Positions 22,851 to 36,059 are shown, counted from the first letter of the stretch. The stretch: 64,000 bases of DNA from Solanum dulcamara (GCF_947179165.1 NC_077237.1:60061523-60125522); one strand, 5' to 3'. Made by a program: numbers and translations. The notes: generated from the letters alone by a model not told the origin.

Positions 22851-24240
22851 TGGGTCCTCAAACTGTTATGCTAACATCTGGTCCATCAAGGAAGACCTAG
22901 CATGTACACAAGCAAGTACCCTGTCCGAATCAGAAATATCAAGACGTATCATCTAGTTAGCTAAGGATAGAATGTCCAAAGCTAAAGGTTGTTCCTCAAC
23001 TGATAAGAATTCCAAACTCCCAATACTCAGCGCCTTCCGACTCAAAACATCTGCTACTATATTTGCCTTACCCGGTGATAGAGAATACATCATAGTCCTT
23101 CAGTAACTCCAACCATTTAAGATACCTCAAATTAAGGTCTTTCTTGCTGAAGATGTACTAAAGACTACGGTGGTCAGTGTAGATCTCACAATGGGCACCA
23201 TACAAGTAATGCCTCTAAATCTTTAATGTGAAGACTATTGTCGCCAACTCTAAATCATGTGTGGGGTCGTTTCAGTCATACACCTTTAGCTGCCTTATAG
23301 CATATGAAATAACTCTACCCTATTGCATCAGAACGCAACCCAAGCCAACATATAAAGAGTCACAATACACTGTAAAATCCCTACCCCTTAATAGGAAGAG
23401 TAAGAATTGGAGCTGAAGTCAACAAGGACTTGATCTTTAGAAAGCTTGCTTCATACTCGTCAGACCAATGGAAAAGAACATTCTTTTGAGTCAATTTGGT
23501 CAAAGGTGCTGCAATAGAAGCGAATCCCTCCATAAACCGTCTATAATATCTTTCCAACTCAATGAAACTGCGAACCTTAGTAGGAGAAGTGGGCCTAGCG
23601 GAATCAAAAACTGCCTTTATCTTCACTGGATCTACCATAATCCGATCCTTGGATACCACGTGCCCTAGGAATGCCATAGACTTCAGACAAAACTCACACT
23701 TAGTGAATTTGGCATACAACTGCTGATCTCGTAAGGTCTGGAGTACTATCTTCATATGCTGCTCATGCTGCTCTTTTCTCCTAGAGTAGACTAGGATGTC
23801 ATAAATGAATATGATGACGAAGGAGTCCAAGTAGGTCTGAGCACATAATTCATTAAGTCCATGAATGTTGAAGGGGAATTTGTCAATCCAATAGATATGA
23901 TTAGGAAATCATAATGGCTATATCGAGTCCTAAAATCCACCTAAGGGATGTCTACCTCCTTAATCCACAACTGGTGATACCCTAACCCAAGTCTATCTTA
24001 AAGAACACTGTTGCACCCTGAAGCTGGTCAAATAGCTTATCAATATGCGGCATCGGATACCCATTCTTGATGGTTACCTTATTCAGCTGTCTGTAATCAA
24101 TACACATATGCAAGGTACCATCCTTCTTTTTCACGAATAGAATAGTAGAACCCTAGAGAGACATATTGGGCCTGATAAACCCTTACTCAAGAGGTCCTGG
24201 AGCTATACCTTAAGCTCTTCAATTAAACTGGAGCTATCCG
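22851..24240 (-). pseudogene. Element A reverse transcriptase and RNase H, broken
   Basis: The open stretch 23381-23830 reads [18 protein letters not shown] (the catalytic FIDD box with its first Asp changed to Tyr), CEFCLKSMAFLGHVVS, and the connection RYYRRFMEGFASIAAPLTKL. RNase H follows to the left (Ty3 type) in broken frames. Upstream RT motifs lie at about 23850-24180. The lost Asp alone would inactivate the enzyme. Confidence 0.85.
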
Positions 24241-24885
24241 GTATGTTGGAATAGAGACTGGCTATGTACCCAACTCAACATCAATGCTAAAATCAATTTC
24301 ATGTTCAGGAGGAAGAATAGGTAGATCAGTGGTAAAAACATCAAGAAACTCTTGGGCCACAAGGATAGAACCAATAGAAGGAGTGTCGACATTAATATCA
24401 CGGACATAAGCAACATAGGCTAGACACCCCTTTCCTACTAACCGCTGAGCCCTAAGGAAGGATATCACACCATACAGCACATGACTAACTATACTTACCC
24501 AAACGACCAGAGGAATGCCGGGCATACATAAGGTAACGATCTTGGAGAAGCAATCCAAAACTGTATGACGAGTAGAAAACTAATCCATGCCTAGAATCAA
24601 GTTGAAGTCTACCATATACAGCATAATCAAGTCCGCTCTAGTATCATACCATAAGATGGTTAACACACAGGATCTATAAACTCTATCCACTACTAAAGAA
24701 TCACTTATGAGGGTAGCTACATGCATAGCTATATACAATGGCTTGCATAAAACATCCCAACGAGTAGAATAGCGAGTAGACACATACAAGTAAGTAGATT
24801 TTGGATCAAATAAAGCATAAACAGGCTGGTGAGAGACGTAGATCATACTTGTGATGGAAACATCCGATGGCTCTGCCTTTAGCAT
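24241..24885 (-). pseudogene. Element A protease and linker
   Basis: 24580-24885 reads PVYALFDPKSTYLYVS followed by the RVYRSCVLTI region, the Ty3 protease with an active-site pattern of D-P-K-S/T where DPGS or DSGA is usual in this group. 24262-24558 reads MDCFSKIVTLCMPG and EFLDVFTTDLPILPPEHEID, the linker before RT. The Gly to Lys change in the active site suggests decay. Confidence 0.8.
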
Positions 24886-26400
24886 ACCTAGATAAGCATA
24901 TATATGACTGTGTCCACCTCTACCACCAGTCTGGCCTTCTTTGGGACCACCCCGAGTACCACCAATCCGGCCTTCTTAGGGATCACCCCGAGTACCATGG
25001 GAGTCACCTCTTCCACCCTATATACCCTCTCTGGTAGGCTGAACTAGGGCCCTAAGGTCCTGAACCTACTGACCCTATAGACCCTGCTAACCCTGGCATC
25101 TACAACAGATGATAGTATGAAACTCTCTGGAAAAGTGGCTTATCACACCGTACTCATAGCATGACCCTCTAAATGAACCTCTCTGTGATGTCCCAGTTGA
25201 ACCCGAATGGCCACCACAGCGTGAGTACCCAAAAGACTAACCCCGAGAAGACTGACCCAAACTCTGGCCGCTCTGTCCATCGACACCTGCTGATCCACCA
25301 TCGGTAAGCTGTAATGCTGCTCAAATCTATCAGCTAGGTGGGTATTGCTCGAGATGACATTTGCCAAAATAACCCCTTCTATGTAACTGGCATTTGGTGA
25401 AGTTTTCTTGATAGCGAGGCCCCTTGTCGCTGCATTCGTAGGCATCACAGTGAATAACCTCAATACTACATGCATGATCTACTATTTACAAGAATGAACT
25501 ACCCGATGCCACCATCTTCTCTATAGCAAACCTCAAAGGAACAGACAACCCTCTAACAAATTGGCGCACCTACTCTTCCTCTATCGGTATAATCATGGTA
25601 GCATGCCTGAATAGATCATGGAACAAGCTGAGACTCATGCTCTGTAAATGTCATAGATCATTGTACTAGCACTGTGAACTTATCTCTCAGCCTCTCTCTC
25701 AAACAATAGGGTACATACTTCTCTAAGAAAGCCTCGGAGAACTGTGGCATCGACGATGATCCCGTGGGTCGGCAGCTAAGATAAGATCTCAACCACTACT
25801 TTGATAGTCCATCTAGCAGGAATGAAGTGTAACCAACTCTGTGGGAATCTACCAACCCGAGGTTATACAACCTCTCCTAGAAACTAACCAAAAACTCATG
25901 GGCATCCTTGTCACGGTACCTGAGAACCTGAGAGGGGCTAATCTGATAAACCTCCCCATTATCTTCTGCTCCTCTGCAGTCATAATTGGTATATCTAAAA
26001 TATGCTTAACAACTATAGGAATAGGTTGAATCATTGGATGGATAGCTGTAGTAGTAGGCTCTCGGACTAGAGTTTAATCATATTGTGCCCCTACCTTTCT
26101 TAAAGTTTGTGCCTCCTCTTGGACCAACTAATGTGCTAGGCAGGTTCCTTGCTCGAGATATACCATCCATGAAATTGAGGATTTTAGCTAGAGTATCCTT
26201 TAACACTGGTGAGGCCATAAATTCGGGTGAGGACTGGGTTGGATCCTCCTCCATCGACTGATGCACGAACTTCTCAACCTCTATGTTTCGCTCTTGTACT
26301 GGCGTTGCGGCCTGGGCTCTGCTTCAGCCTCTATGTTAACCTCCACCTCTACCCCAAGCTGGTGCTCTATCTACAGGAGCTTGGGGTCCTCGTCTGCCCT
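24886..26400 (-). pseudogene. Element A gag, broken
   Basis: Broken frames on the - strand match the Gag layout of chromoviruses. An N-terminal low-complexity part carries FMASPVLKDTLAKILNFMDG (26078-26266), then a central capsid-like region (25500-25900). A degenerate zinc knuckle follows at about 25110-25155 (CYEYGVISHFSREF, with only part of the Cys/His set left). No clean start codon remains. Confidence 0.65.
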
Positions 26401-26475
26401 AGGATTTAAAGTTTGTTCATCATCATTAGCGCATGATTAGAAACAAGAATAATGACTTAATTTCTAACAATGTCC

Positions 26476-26533
26476 TATAGCCTCCCGAAGATTGGATACG
26501 GACATCATCATACCGATCCACGGGACTCTACTA
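26476..26533 (-). other. Conserved chromovirus leader block (element A)
   Basis: On the - strand TAGTAGAGTC (26533-26524) and GAGGCTATA (26484-26476), start to start 49 nt. Begins 39 nt after the primer site. Confidence 0.65.
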
Positions 26534-26571
26534 GACACTTACTCCTATAATGGTGAGATCGGTGAACCCGA

Positions 26572-26583
26572 GCTTTCATACCA
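26572..26583 (-). other. Primer binding site of element A, mutated
   Basis: Reads TGGTATGAAAGC on the - strand, two changes from the tRNA-iMet site, three bases from the LTR edge at 26587. Confidence 0.75.
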
Positions 26584-26586
26584 CTC

Positions 26587-29261
26587 TATCACGACCCAAA
26601 ATTCGAGCTATGATAGCGCCTACTAAAACCCCTGAGTAGGCAAGCCAAACCTAACTCAAGCGAAAGTTTACATCAATTTGATAAAATAAAACAAATATCA
26701 TAAGAAGGCGTAATCAAGACTAATATAGAAAAATATATCGGACAAAGGTATAGATATGTAAATAGGATACAAAATATATAAAAAGGCTCAAAAATGACAA
26801 AAAATGAAGAACTGATGCTAGACCAAACCCCGGACCTGGTGTCACCTATACAGGCGCTACTAAGTAGAAAAACTGATAATATATAACTAACTGTCCAAAA
26901 TAAAAAATTGAAAGTCAGTGCAAAAGAAGGAAGGTAGCAAGTCTATGCACGCCGGGAGCCCACCACAATCCGGATCTAGCACAACTACGAATTATCAAGT
27001 GTGCACTGGGGATGGCTCGAACTGGGAGCTTCATAGAAAAGATACAAAAGTGCAGTATGAGTACGAAAACATGGGGTACTTAGTAGGCATCATAGGCCAA
27101 CCGAGCTCAAAAAGAATAAATATATAATAAGCAGTACAATGATACTAAAAATGCTAGGGGAGAAGTATAAAACTATGATTATGGGGAAAGAAAAGGGCTG
27201 AACTAGTGTAGAACTTGCTTCAGTAGGCATCAATAGTGAATATAAAAGAGTAACCCAAATTCAATAAAAGAGTCGCCTGAAATCATACCTCGAGCTCATA
27301 AACCATGAAATGCCATAAATAAGATATCACCGATATTTCCATAAATTCTTTATACTTATTCATCAACCAAAAATCTTAATCTCACCATTTATTCTTTCTT
27401 TAAAGAGGTTTTTAAATATAGGTGAGGTAAATTAAGACAAGTAGTATGTCAAAAATCACATATTACTTAAGCTGGGTAAAAACTCATTCAAAGGCATCAA
27501 ATCGCTAACTTGAGACTCCGGTGTACCGAAAGCACAACCTCAGGCCCAATATTTCAATATCACAAGCAAAAGGTCATAAGCATAAATCACAACAAATGGG
27601 AAACCGAAACCAACCAAGTCAAACAAACGGCATCTTAATTTCAACTCATCTAGAAGCAAGTGCTAAGGATTCTAAATTATGCAAACAAGTCAAGATAGCA
27701 GCTAGACTAAGGCTCTAATTGCTAAAACCCGAACTAGTTACTAACGATGATCAACTACTCCAAATTACTCAATAGGGTATCAACACCTAAATCACCAATC
27801 TAATAAAGCATACTACTCAAAATATACCAATTCTAACCAAGCCAAGCCTAACAAGAGGAATCCATAACCTACCTCAAGGACGAAACCGTACACGAATGGT
27901 TAAATAAGAGTTGTTTCCTTCCGAACTGCCTCCGAATGATGCCACTCTATCAAATTATTGAAGAACACATTAAATCAAATCCAACAATACACATATTACT
28001 ATAATTAAAAATGGAACCAAACTCGGGTCAAAATTCGACATTGGGACCCGTTCACAAAATCGCAAAGCCAACTCCGTGACAAGGTCCCAAATAGTTCAAA
28101 AAACTTATGCCCAAAAAATAGACACATTCCAAGCACCGAAAAAGCTAAAAATAACACCACTAATTTCAAGCCCTAGAATAGCCAAAAATACAAGAAAACA
28201 ACAAATTTATTCAAAACTTACAAGATTCTTAGGATGAGAAAGGGTCCCCGAAACATCCCGCAATAATTTCAAACACACTGGAACAAGAATCATTGAAAAA
28301 AACGAAGATTTACTTTCAAAAATTGAAATTTACTAAGTACCAAAACAGGGACTTAGCTGTTGGAACGGGCTCTTAATTTCTATGAAGCTAGTGAAATTAC
28401 AATAAAATTGCCTTTCATGATCGCAAGCTGGGCCTCCCAATCGCGAGGTACGACTCAACTAATCTATCGCAATTGCGATAGTCAACTACGTGAATGCGAT
28501 GCCCAGGGTCCCAGGCTTTTGCCATTGCAGACCCCTGGGTCGCGAATGCGATGAGCAAAAGCCCCTGCACCAACAGTTCAACTGGTGCTAAACTTTGGAG
28601 AATTGGGATTTTCTCCGATGGGGGTCAAGAATTCATTCGGAATCCGTGAATGCAAATGAACTATCTACCCAACCAAAAATGACATTTTGCACTCAATGGA
28701 ATCGATGAATTTTCCAACAGAGGTCATTTCGATTAAAAGTTGACCAAAGTCAAAGATTTTCAAAGAAAGCACTCAAAATGCACAAACGACCTAAAAATTC
28801 ATTCCAAGCATCTCGAGAACCAAACCAAAGGTCGTTCTAGAAAAAACTCGGCATTTTGGAGCTAACCGTGTTGACAAAATTTTCATCTGAGCATATTTAC
28901 TCAAAATATTGACCGAAGTCAAACTTGGCAAAAACTTAAAGTTAAAATGGCAAACCACACAAACTGAAAACGAAGATATGAAAACCCAAACCAACCTTTC
29001 TTCTAGCACAAAATGGATCTTCCGAAGCTAATGGACCCACAAGAATCAACATTCGACATCAGAATCTCCGAATTAAGACTAAAGTCAACTCTTTTAAGCC
29101 TTAAGTCTCCAAAATGGCCAAACCACCTCAAAACCAAACCTAGCACCTTGGGGAGTGTGCCACCTATTCCAACATCACATAAGAGATATAAAAAAGCTAC
29201 GAAAAGGGGTAAAACAGTAAAAAAAGGCAAAAATATAGAAATGACCATGGAGGTTATTACA
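26587..29261 (-). repeat. Element A 5' LTR
   Basis: 2675 bases. On the - strand it starts TGTAATAACCTCC (29261) and ends GGGTCGTGATA (26587), where the usual final CA is mutated. It pairs with 19784-21417 plus 6679-7806. Relative to that copy it lacks about 270 bases near 27200 and has a 64-base extra segment at 27371-27436. Base 29262 is CACTA transposase. Confidence 0.88.
27371..27436. repeat. Short imperfect foldback present in one LTR only
   Basis: CTTAATCTCACC near its left end and GGTGAGGTAAATTAAG at its right end are imperfect inverted repeats around a 35-base centre. The left LTR copy (near 7634) joins directly without this segment. It could be a miniature foldback insertion or an old deletion in the other copy. 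Confidence 0.55.
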
Positions 29262-30516
29262 TTGGAACTCTTAAAAGAATGATTGGGAATAAAGCTTGCG
29301 TTGAGGGGTCCATTTTTGGAGCATACTTGATGACAGAGTCAACATAATTATTTTCTCATTATTTTGAATCTCATGTCATGACACGTAATTATAATGTGGA
29401 CCGTAATGACGATGGTGGTATAATGGAGGATCTTAAAGGAAATTTATCAATATTCACCCATCCAGATAGATTATGGGGAGAAGAAAAAAAGAAATTTATC
29501 ACTTGAAGAAATGAAGGCCGCTTAAACTTACATTTTACTAAATTGTGAAGAGGTTGAATCATTTGTGAGGTAGTATTTAAAAGTTATTTTTACTTAATAT
29601 TATAAAGATATTAATATATTATGACTTTCGATTTAACTTATTTTGTTTTAATGAAGTATGTATGTGCAACGTTTGCAAGAAGAATCTCTGAATCTATCAC
29701 ATGGTCAAATAGATGAGAGCCTTGAGGCATATCTTCTATATAATTTAAGGAATATGTAAGTCTTCAAAAAATCATTAACTTTGATATAATAATGTACCTA
29801 AATTGGATCATCAATTTAACTAAGTCTGAAAGTTTTCATAAATAGGTCCTATGCAATCATATTGAGAATAAATTCTTGTGTAGTATTTCTCATGGACCAT
29901 TAATAGGCAGTATATGTCATTCAATGTATTTTTTTAATCTATATAAATTTCACACAGAATTTCACAATAGCACTAGATCAACAATGAACAGTGGAGTTTG
30001 TATCTCAGATTCAAATTTTGGTGATTACTATGAATGGATCAAAGAGATTATACAAGTGGAATATCGTGAAGAACCTTTAAAAGAAAATTATCTTATTCAA
30101 GTGTCAATAATTTGAAACAACTATAGATGTTGGTGTTTAAAAGCATAATCAATACAAATTGATTGATGTTAAACATCGTCATTGGTATAAAAGTATGATT
30201 TACCTAATAAGGAAGTGGCACCAACTCTAGAATTGAATGCTCAATTTCAAGTCAAAAAAGTTAAAGTCCACGAGATAGATATAAATGTTTCTATTAATGA
30301 AAATATACTCTTACATGATTTAAGTGGGGGTGTACTTGAAATGAATGAACCCATTGATGAGTTACTGCCAGAGCATCATGAAGTCCCTGAAGAATCTACA
30401 GAGGAAAAGTATGAAACTAAGGAGTATTAATCTGAGGAAACTCAGGAGGAGCATGAATCTGAGGAAACTGAGGAGGATGAGGAAGAATTTGAAGAAGATT
30501 TAGATAGTGACTAGTT
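29262..30516 (+). pseudogene. CACTA transposase (TNP2-like), C-terminal part
   Basis: Reading starts in the DUF4218-like region directly after the LTR: GTLKRMIGNKACVEGSI, then YLMTEST, FSHYFESHVMTRN, RNDDGG and NLSIFTHPDRLWGEEKK, then LSLEEMKAA and YILLNCEEVESFV. After a probable intron or break, 29970-30110 reads VCISDSNFGDYYEWIKEIIQ, then HNQYKLIDVKHRHWYK near 30150-30185. The tail is acidic and Glu-rich (30340-30510). This order matches the C-terminus of En/Spm-type transposases. The N-terminal catalytic part is absent, probably lost in the deletion at 6678. Several stops. Confidence 0.85.
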
Positions 30517-31771
30517 CTTAATAACAGTATGTTATTGTATCTTCAATGTCTTTTGTGTGTAGTAATCTTTGTCATAGTATTATTATTTACTTATGCAGGA
30601 AAACATACTTTTTTTAATGTAACTTAAGCATTCTATATGATTAAGAATCTTCTTCTGGTTACTCAACTTGGAATTTCTATTTTTCTTATGTTGCCTTATG
30701 TTTCATTTATACTTCCTAAAATTTGGAGTTTATCTGATTATTTCTCAACCGCTGTGATTTCTTTCTCTTCTCTTGGACTGTTGCGAATAGTAAAAGTAAG
30801 CTTGCTACTGCTTCTTCTTCTCTTCGACTGATGCAATGCAGCTAGTGAAAGTAAGTTTACTACTACTTTTTCTTTTCTATTTTCTTTACTATTACATACT
30901 AAACTTCACGGTCGTGGGATGAGTTACTCTTTCTTCTCATGTTGTTTTCTACTTTATTCACTTCTTAGACATGATGTAGTTATTTTTCTCTTCTTCTTTG
31001 CAGTTTTTTTAAAGATTTTTTCTCAGTTATATAATTTTTCTCTCTGTTGTATTTCAGGTCTCAGTTCTTTATTTTTTTTTTTATAAATTCAGCTCTTTGA
31101 CTTTTTTTATTAGCATTGGTTTTAAGCGCACGTGCCTTGTTAAGTTTTTCTGGATTTCACTACGATACTTGCAACTGTAAAATATTGTATATACTTTAGT
31201 CATACTTTAGGTGTCCGTAAATTCATATTTGAATGAAACTTCTTTACATGTCAATAAAAGTGGTTCTTTATTACCTTTTATTCTTCTTTTTGGTGATTGT
31301 GTACAAGTTACATGAATCTTGATTACCTTTTATTCTTTTTTTTATAATTATCTATATTTCGACAATTCAAAAGTAGCTTCCTGCATTTCATATGTTGAAA
31401 AAATAGAGTAAACACTAATATTCATCACCGTTTACTGATTGAGTTAATAAATTGAGAGCTTACAAGCTTGGTTAGGTGACATTATTTCAAAAGCCCATTA
31501 ACAAGATTAAGTTGAATGATTTATTAGCATCTACAATTTTGGTCAGGAGATTCTAGCTCCAATTCTCTAGATATTAAGTTTATTTTGTGTAAATATTGCT
31601 TGTTTCATGATGTCTGAGTTCACTAGATCTATATAAATCTGTGGGAAATTAGTAACATTTGGGCCTCTAAGGCATGTCATATGCACAATCTGAGAGTTTT
31701 TATAGTTCACTATCGATCATTTTTTAATTTTATTCAAGTGATGGTCTAACAATACTTATACTTTTTGAAGA
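30517..31771 (+). other. CACTA spacer between the two genes
   Basis: T-rich non-coding DNA with pyrimidine tracts (TTCTTCTTCTCTTC near 30810, 30870). CACTA elements commonly separate the transposase gene from the second gene by such DNA. No protein match. Confidence 0.5.
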
Positions 31772-32422
31772 TATGACTCGAGATCGACGTCGAGGTAGCA
31801 CAGGTCGTGTAGGAAAGTCAACAAGGTGGTACAAGTTACATAGGTGGGATAGATCGTACAAACCAAGTTCAAACACTAGGATCTAGCAGTACACCACCCA
31901 TTCAAACGTCAGATCATAGTAACATCCCAACCATTACTGAATTATCTCCTAATACACCTAATCAAAGCAACCAAATAGTAGAGGGTACATCTACTCATAG
32001 AAACACAATTAGCGAAGGGCAGTCCAATAATCATGGGAAGTGGACAATATTTGTTACTCCTACTCCTGTAGGTTTAGTCCATGTTTATAGTGTCATTCAT
32101 ATATATAATTTTTTTTATTAAGGTAGGCATTCAACTAATGTCTTCAAATTTATACAGATTAAAACCCTCTTCAACATGCTCTACTTTCATATCTAAATCT
32201 TTCAGAAATGAACTTGATCCCAATGGAATCAGTTGGAAAAGTGTCTCACAACCTATAAGAGATTCTTCTTTTGGAGAATTCAAGGTATGTTGTTTCATTA
32301 TAATTGAGTTATAAAAAGTGATAAACTTTTTATAGATAGGATATTAATATTATTACCTTACAAACTAATTTCAGAAGGACTCTTCAACTAATGAAAATGT
32401 AGTGAAGAGACAATGGGAGATT
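31772..32422 (+). pseudogene. CACTA second gene (TNPA / Transposase_24-like), 5' part
   Basis: ATG at 31774 opens MTRDRRRGSTGRVGKSTRW, then in another frame a Ser/Thr/Asn-rich stretch (NHGKWTIFVTPTPVG). A second exon follows at about 32160-32285 with FRNELDPNGISWKSVS and IRDSSFGEFK, then a third begins at about 32375. The reading KRQWEI is cut by the copia insertion and continues after it at 37574. This matches the N-terminal half of plant Transposase_24 proteins encoded in CACTA elements. Confidence 0.75.
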
Positions 32423-32906
32423 TGTTGGGGGAGAAAGCACCACAACTAAAGTTTGATATGACAATAAATATGAAAATAAATTGGACACGAGAATTTTATG
32501 TGGAAACCACTCAAACAGATAGATGGGAAAAGCCATGGGGTAGAAGAATTTTACTATTCAAATATTGGAGTACACTACTCTCAAATATAAGGAGAAAACA
32601 ACAATTAACACTCCTCTCTTGTAAAAGGAACAACTCATTAAATAGGACACTCAAGACTACAATATTTATCTTGGTGTATAACTCTCTTTGTATTCTTACT
32701 CTCTCTTTCTGAGATGAATAAAATGATGGCAGAATGCCCTCTATTTATAAGAGGATGAAAATGTGTTGCTTCCAAACTTCTACGCATTAATTTTCTTTCA
32801 GTCAAAAAAGGGGCAACAACTTTTGACAAAGTTGCTGCCAAAATTTCCTGGGCGGTGCTTTCTTGCCAGCTTTTTCTTTGCTGCCATTTTTGACTTCTTT
32901 CTTTCA
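32423..32906 (-). repeat. Copia 3' LTR
   Basis: On the - strand begins TGAAAGAAAGAAG (32906) and ends CCCCCAACA (32423). The same TATA word as in the 5' LTR sits at 32742-32749. The purine-rich CAATTGGGAGAA next to 32907 is the likely polypurine tract. Confidence 0.93.
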
Positions 32907-32979
32907 TTCTCCCAATTGAAGATCTAATTGAGAATCAATTAAGTCTCCATACCATCCTTTCTACCCAACTACTGCAATG

Positions 32980-33459
32980 TTATGTTTCTGCTAGGCCAAT
33001 AGAAGATCCACACCATATAAACTTGTTACTGTTGATTGGCTTTGTAAACATATCTGCTAGGTTGCCATTAGTGTGAATTTTCTGAATATCCACATTGGCT
33101 TCTTCCACCTTCTCACGAACAAAGAGATACTGAACTCGTATGTGCTTTGTCTTTGAATGAAATGCTGGATTCTTTGCAAAATGCAAAGCACTCTGGCTGT
33201 CACAAAATAGAGCAACCTTCTCATATTTGTGCCGGAGCTCCTCTTGTAACATCTGCATCTATATTGCCTTTTTGCTAGCTTGTGTAACTGCTACATATTC
33301 TGCTTCCATCGTAGATGTAGCCATGATAGACTGTAGTTTTGAAACCCAGCTTACAGCTCCTCCAGCAAGAGTAAACACATAACCTGTGGTGGATTTGCTT
33401 TTATCAAGATCACCTGCATAATCTGAATCAACATAACCTTTAACAATAAAGTCTGATCA
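32980..33459 (-). pseudogene. Copia RNase H
   Basis: Ty1 RNase H at the polyprotein end. Frame-shifted YVDSDYAGDL-type start near 33430, then STMEAEYVAV (near 33300), VALFCDSQSALHFAKNPAFH (about 33145-33205), KHIRVQYLFVREKVE and the terminal LADMFTKP. The frame ends at a TAA at 32980-32982. A frameshift near 33430 breaks continuity with RT. Confidence 0.88.
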
Positions 33460-34639
33460 TACAAACACATTGTAACATCTGAGGTACCCTTGATATATCT
33501 CAGGATCCTCTTAACAGTATTCCAATGCTCTCTACTAGGATTAGTCATGTATCGACTAACCACTCCCACTGTTTGTGCAATATCAGGTCTTGTACATACC
33601 ATGACGAATATTAAACTTCCCACTGCTGATGCATACGGTACTCGAGACATCTCCATCCTCTTGCTTCATTGCTAGGACTCATACTTGAGGATAACTTGAA
33701 ATTAATAGGAAGTAGGGTAGAAATTGACTTACAATCTTGCATCTTGAAGCATCTCAAGATTTTCTTCAAGTAGTTCTTTTGAGAAAGCCAAATCTTCCTA
33801 TTATTTCTGTCTCGGTGAATTTGCATCCCTAGAATCTTATTTGCTGGTCCCAAGTCCTTCATTTCAAACTCCCTAGCTAACTATGCCTTTAAATTTGTGA
33901 GACGATCTTTGTTGGGGCCTGCTACCAATATGTCATCAACATACAACAGCAAAATAACAAAATCGTCATCACCAAATCTCTTGTAATAAACACAAGGATC
34001 TGAACTATGTCTGTTGTATCCAAGGTCTATAATGAAGGAATCAAATCTCTTATACCAACACATCGGCGCCTATTTGAGACCATATAGAGATTTTTTCAAC
34101 CTGCAATCCAAGTTCTCTTTTCCCTGTTCTTCAAAACCTTCTGGTTGGAGCATGTAAATTTTTTCTTCAAGTTCTCCATGAAGAAATGCAGTTTTGATAT
34201 CTAACTACTCCTAGTACAAGTCAAATGTAACATACATCGCCAGGACCACTCAAATTATTATGAGCCGAACCATCGGAGAAAATATCTCATTGAAGTCTAT
34301 ACCTTCTTTCTGAGTGAATCCTTTCACCACCAATCTTGCACGATACTTCTCCACTTGATTATTATAATTGTGTTTGATCTTGTAGACCTATTTTTTTCAA
34401 TGGCCTTCCTTCCTTGTGATAATTGAACAAGATCCCATATTTAATTTTTATGAAGAGCTTCAATTTCTTCTTGCATTACTGCCACCCACAGAGATGATTC
34501 TTGGCCTTTCATAGCCTCGTGAAAAGTTGAAGGCTCTCCATCTTCTGTTAGTAGACAGTATGCAATATTACTCTCTATAAAATAATCTGAGTGCCAAGAT
34601 AGTTTTTTTCTCTCCCTAGTTGACCGTCTAACTTCTGGG
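33460..34639 (-). pseudogene. Copia reverse transcriptase
   Basis: The N-terminal half (about 34100-34560) is in broken frames. The active site LLLYVDDILVAGP lies near 33935 and keeps Y-V-D-D. It is followed by MKDLGPANKILGM, WLSQKNYLKKIL, and the thumb-side PYASAVGSLIFVMVCTRPDI (33590-33650) and HWNTVKRILRYIKGT. Stops near 34063 and 33880 interrupt it. The catalytic box itself is intact. Confidence 0.9.
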
Positions 34640-36059
34640 TTTCATTCTCAGCTTACTCTTGTTCTTCGTGCTCTGGTGCTGCTTTAGAAGAAATTGGAAC
34701 TTCTATTTCTTCAACTTCAACTGTAGTAGTCTCTGATTTTTCTTTTGAAGTGATACCTTCTTTTGCTTGTATCTTGTTTTCAACAAATACAATATCCCTG
34801 CTAATTACCACCTTACAAGTTGTGGGATCCCACAAGAGATACCCCTTGACTCCATTAGCATACCCTAAGAAAATGGATTTCCTAGATTTTGGATCCAACT
34901 TTGATTTTTCTTGAGTGTTGTACATAACATAAGCAGGACTTCCGAATATATATAAGCGAGAATAATAAGCTGGTTTTCCTGTCCACATCTCCATTGGCAT
35001 TTTCAGATTAATTGCGGTTGATGGTGACCGATTGATCACATAACAGACGGTTTTGACTGCTTCTTCCCAAAATGGTTTTTCTAACCCTGTAGTTGCCAAC
35101 ATAGCTCTTGTTCATTCCAACAAGGTTCTGTTCATCCGCTCTGCTACTCTATTTTGTTGTGGAGTATATGCCATCGTGAATTGCTGTTTAATACCTTCTT
35201 ATTTACAGAAGTTATTAAATTCATCACCAGTGTATTCTCCTCCATTATTTGTCCTCAAACACTTGATCTTTTTCTCAGATTCAAGTTCCACCCGCGCTTT
35301 GAACTGTTTGAAAACTGAAAAAACATCAGCCTTCCTCTTGATTGGATACACCCAACTTTTCCTGAAGTAATTGTCGATAAATGACATGAAATATTTAGCT
35401 CATCCTAGGGACTTTATCGGTGCTTGCCAGACATCAGAGTGGATCAGATCTAGTATTTCCTTGCTTTTAGCAAAGGAATTGCTAAACTTCAGTCTATTTT
35501 GCTTACTAGTAACACAATGCTCACAAAAGGGTAGTGAAATCTTTTTGAGCCCTGGAAGAAGCTTTTGCTCAGCAAAAATCTTCAAACCTCGTTCCGACAT
35601 ATGGCCAAGTTTACGATGCCATATCATCATTGATTTTTCAAATGAACTTGCTGATCTGGTTGATGCTTCTCCTTGTTGGTGTATTTCACCTTTAAGCATA
35701 TATAGATTTGCAACAAGTTTTTCCGCTTTCATCACTATAAGCGCTCCTTTGGATATTTTCATGACTCCACCATGAGTCTTATATGAACATCCATTATCAT
35801 TTAATTGTCCCAAAGACAACATATTTTTCCTCAAGTCTTTTACATGTCGTACCTCCTGGATGGTCCGTATTGTGCCATCATACATTTTTATTTTGATGGA
35901 CCCAATACCAATAACATCCAAAGCATGATCATCTCCCATGAACACAGACCCTCCTGAGATAGGATTATATTGATGAAACTATTCTCTTCGAGAAGTCATG
36001 TGCCATGTTGCTCCTGTGTCCATGATCCAGATATCAGAGAAACATTTTCTGCCTTCATT
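34640..36059 (-). pseudogene. Copia protease and integrase
   Basis: Protease active site WIMDTGATWHMTS near 36010 (D-T-G-A intact). Integrase: HHCC zinc-binding region WHRKLGHMSERGL to PFCEHCVTSKQ (about 35510-35630), core start LDLIHSDVW (35435), second part VYPIKRKADVF and NNGGEYTGDEF (35210-35350). Then FWEEAVKTVCYVINRSPS and FGSPAYVMYNTQEKSKLDPK, ending FLGYANGVKGYLLWDP (34830-35070). One break lies near 35390-35400. The region is long and otherwise well preserved. Confidence 0.9.

Larger units (their letters stand above)
6679..29261 (-). mobile_element. Element A: Ty3 chromovirus (Tekay/Del-like), interrupted by a LINE
   Basis: Order on the - strand: 5' LTR (26587-29261), degenerate primer site (26572-26583), leader block, gag, protease, reverse transcriptase, RNase H, integrase with chromodomain (ending at 21479), 3' LTR (19784-21417 plus 6679-7806). 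The 3' LTR is split by the LINE at 7807-19770. Its outermost 54 bases and the left target duplication are missing. The right edge joins CACTA transposase codons at 29262; the 5 bases there (TTGGA) are the expected right target duplication. Many stops and LTR-to-LTR differences mark it as old and inactive. Confidence 0.85.
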
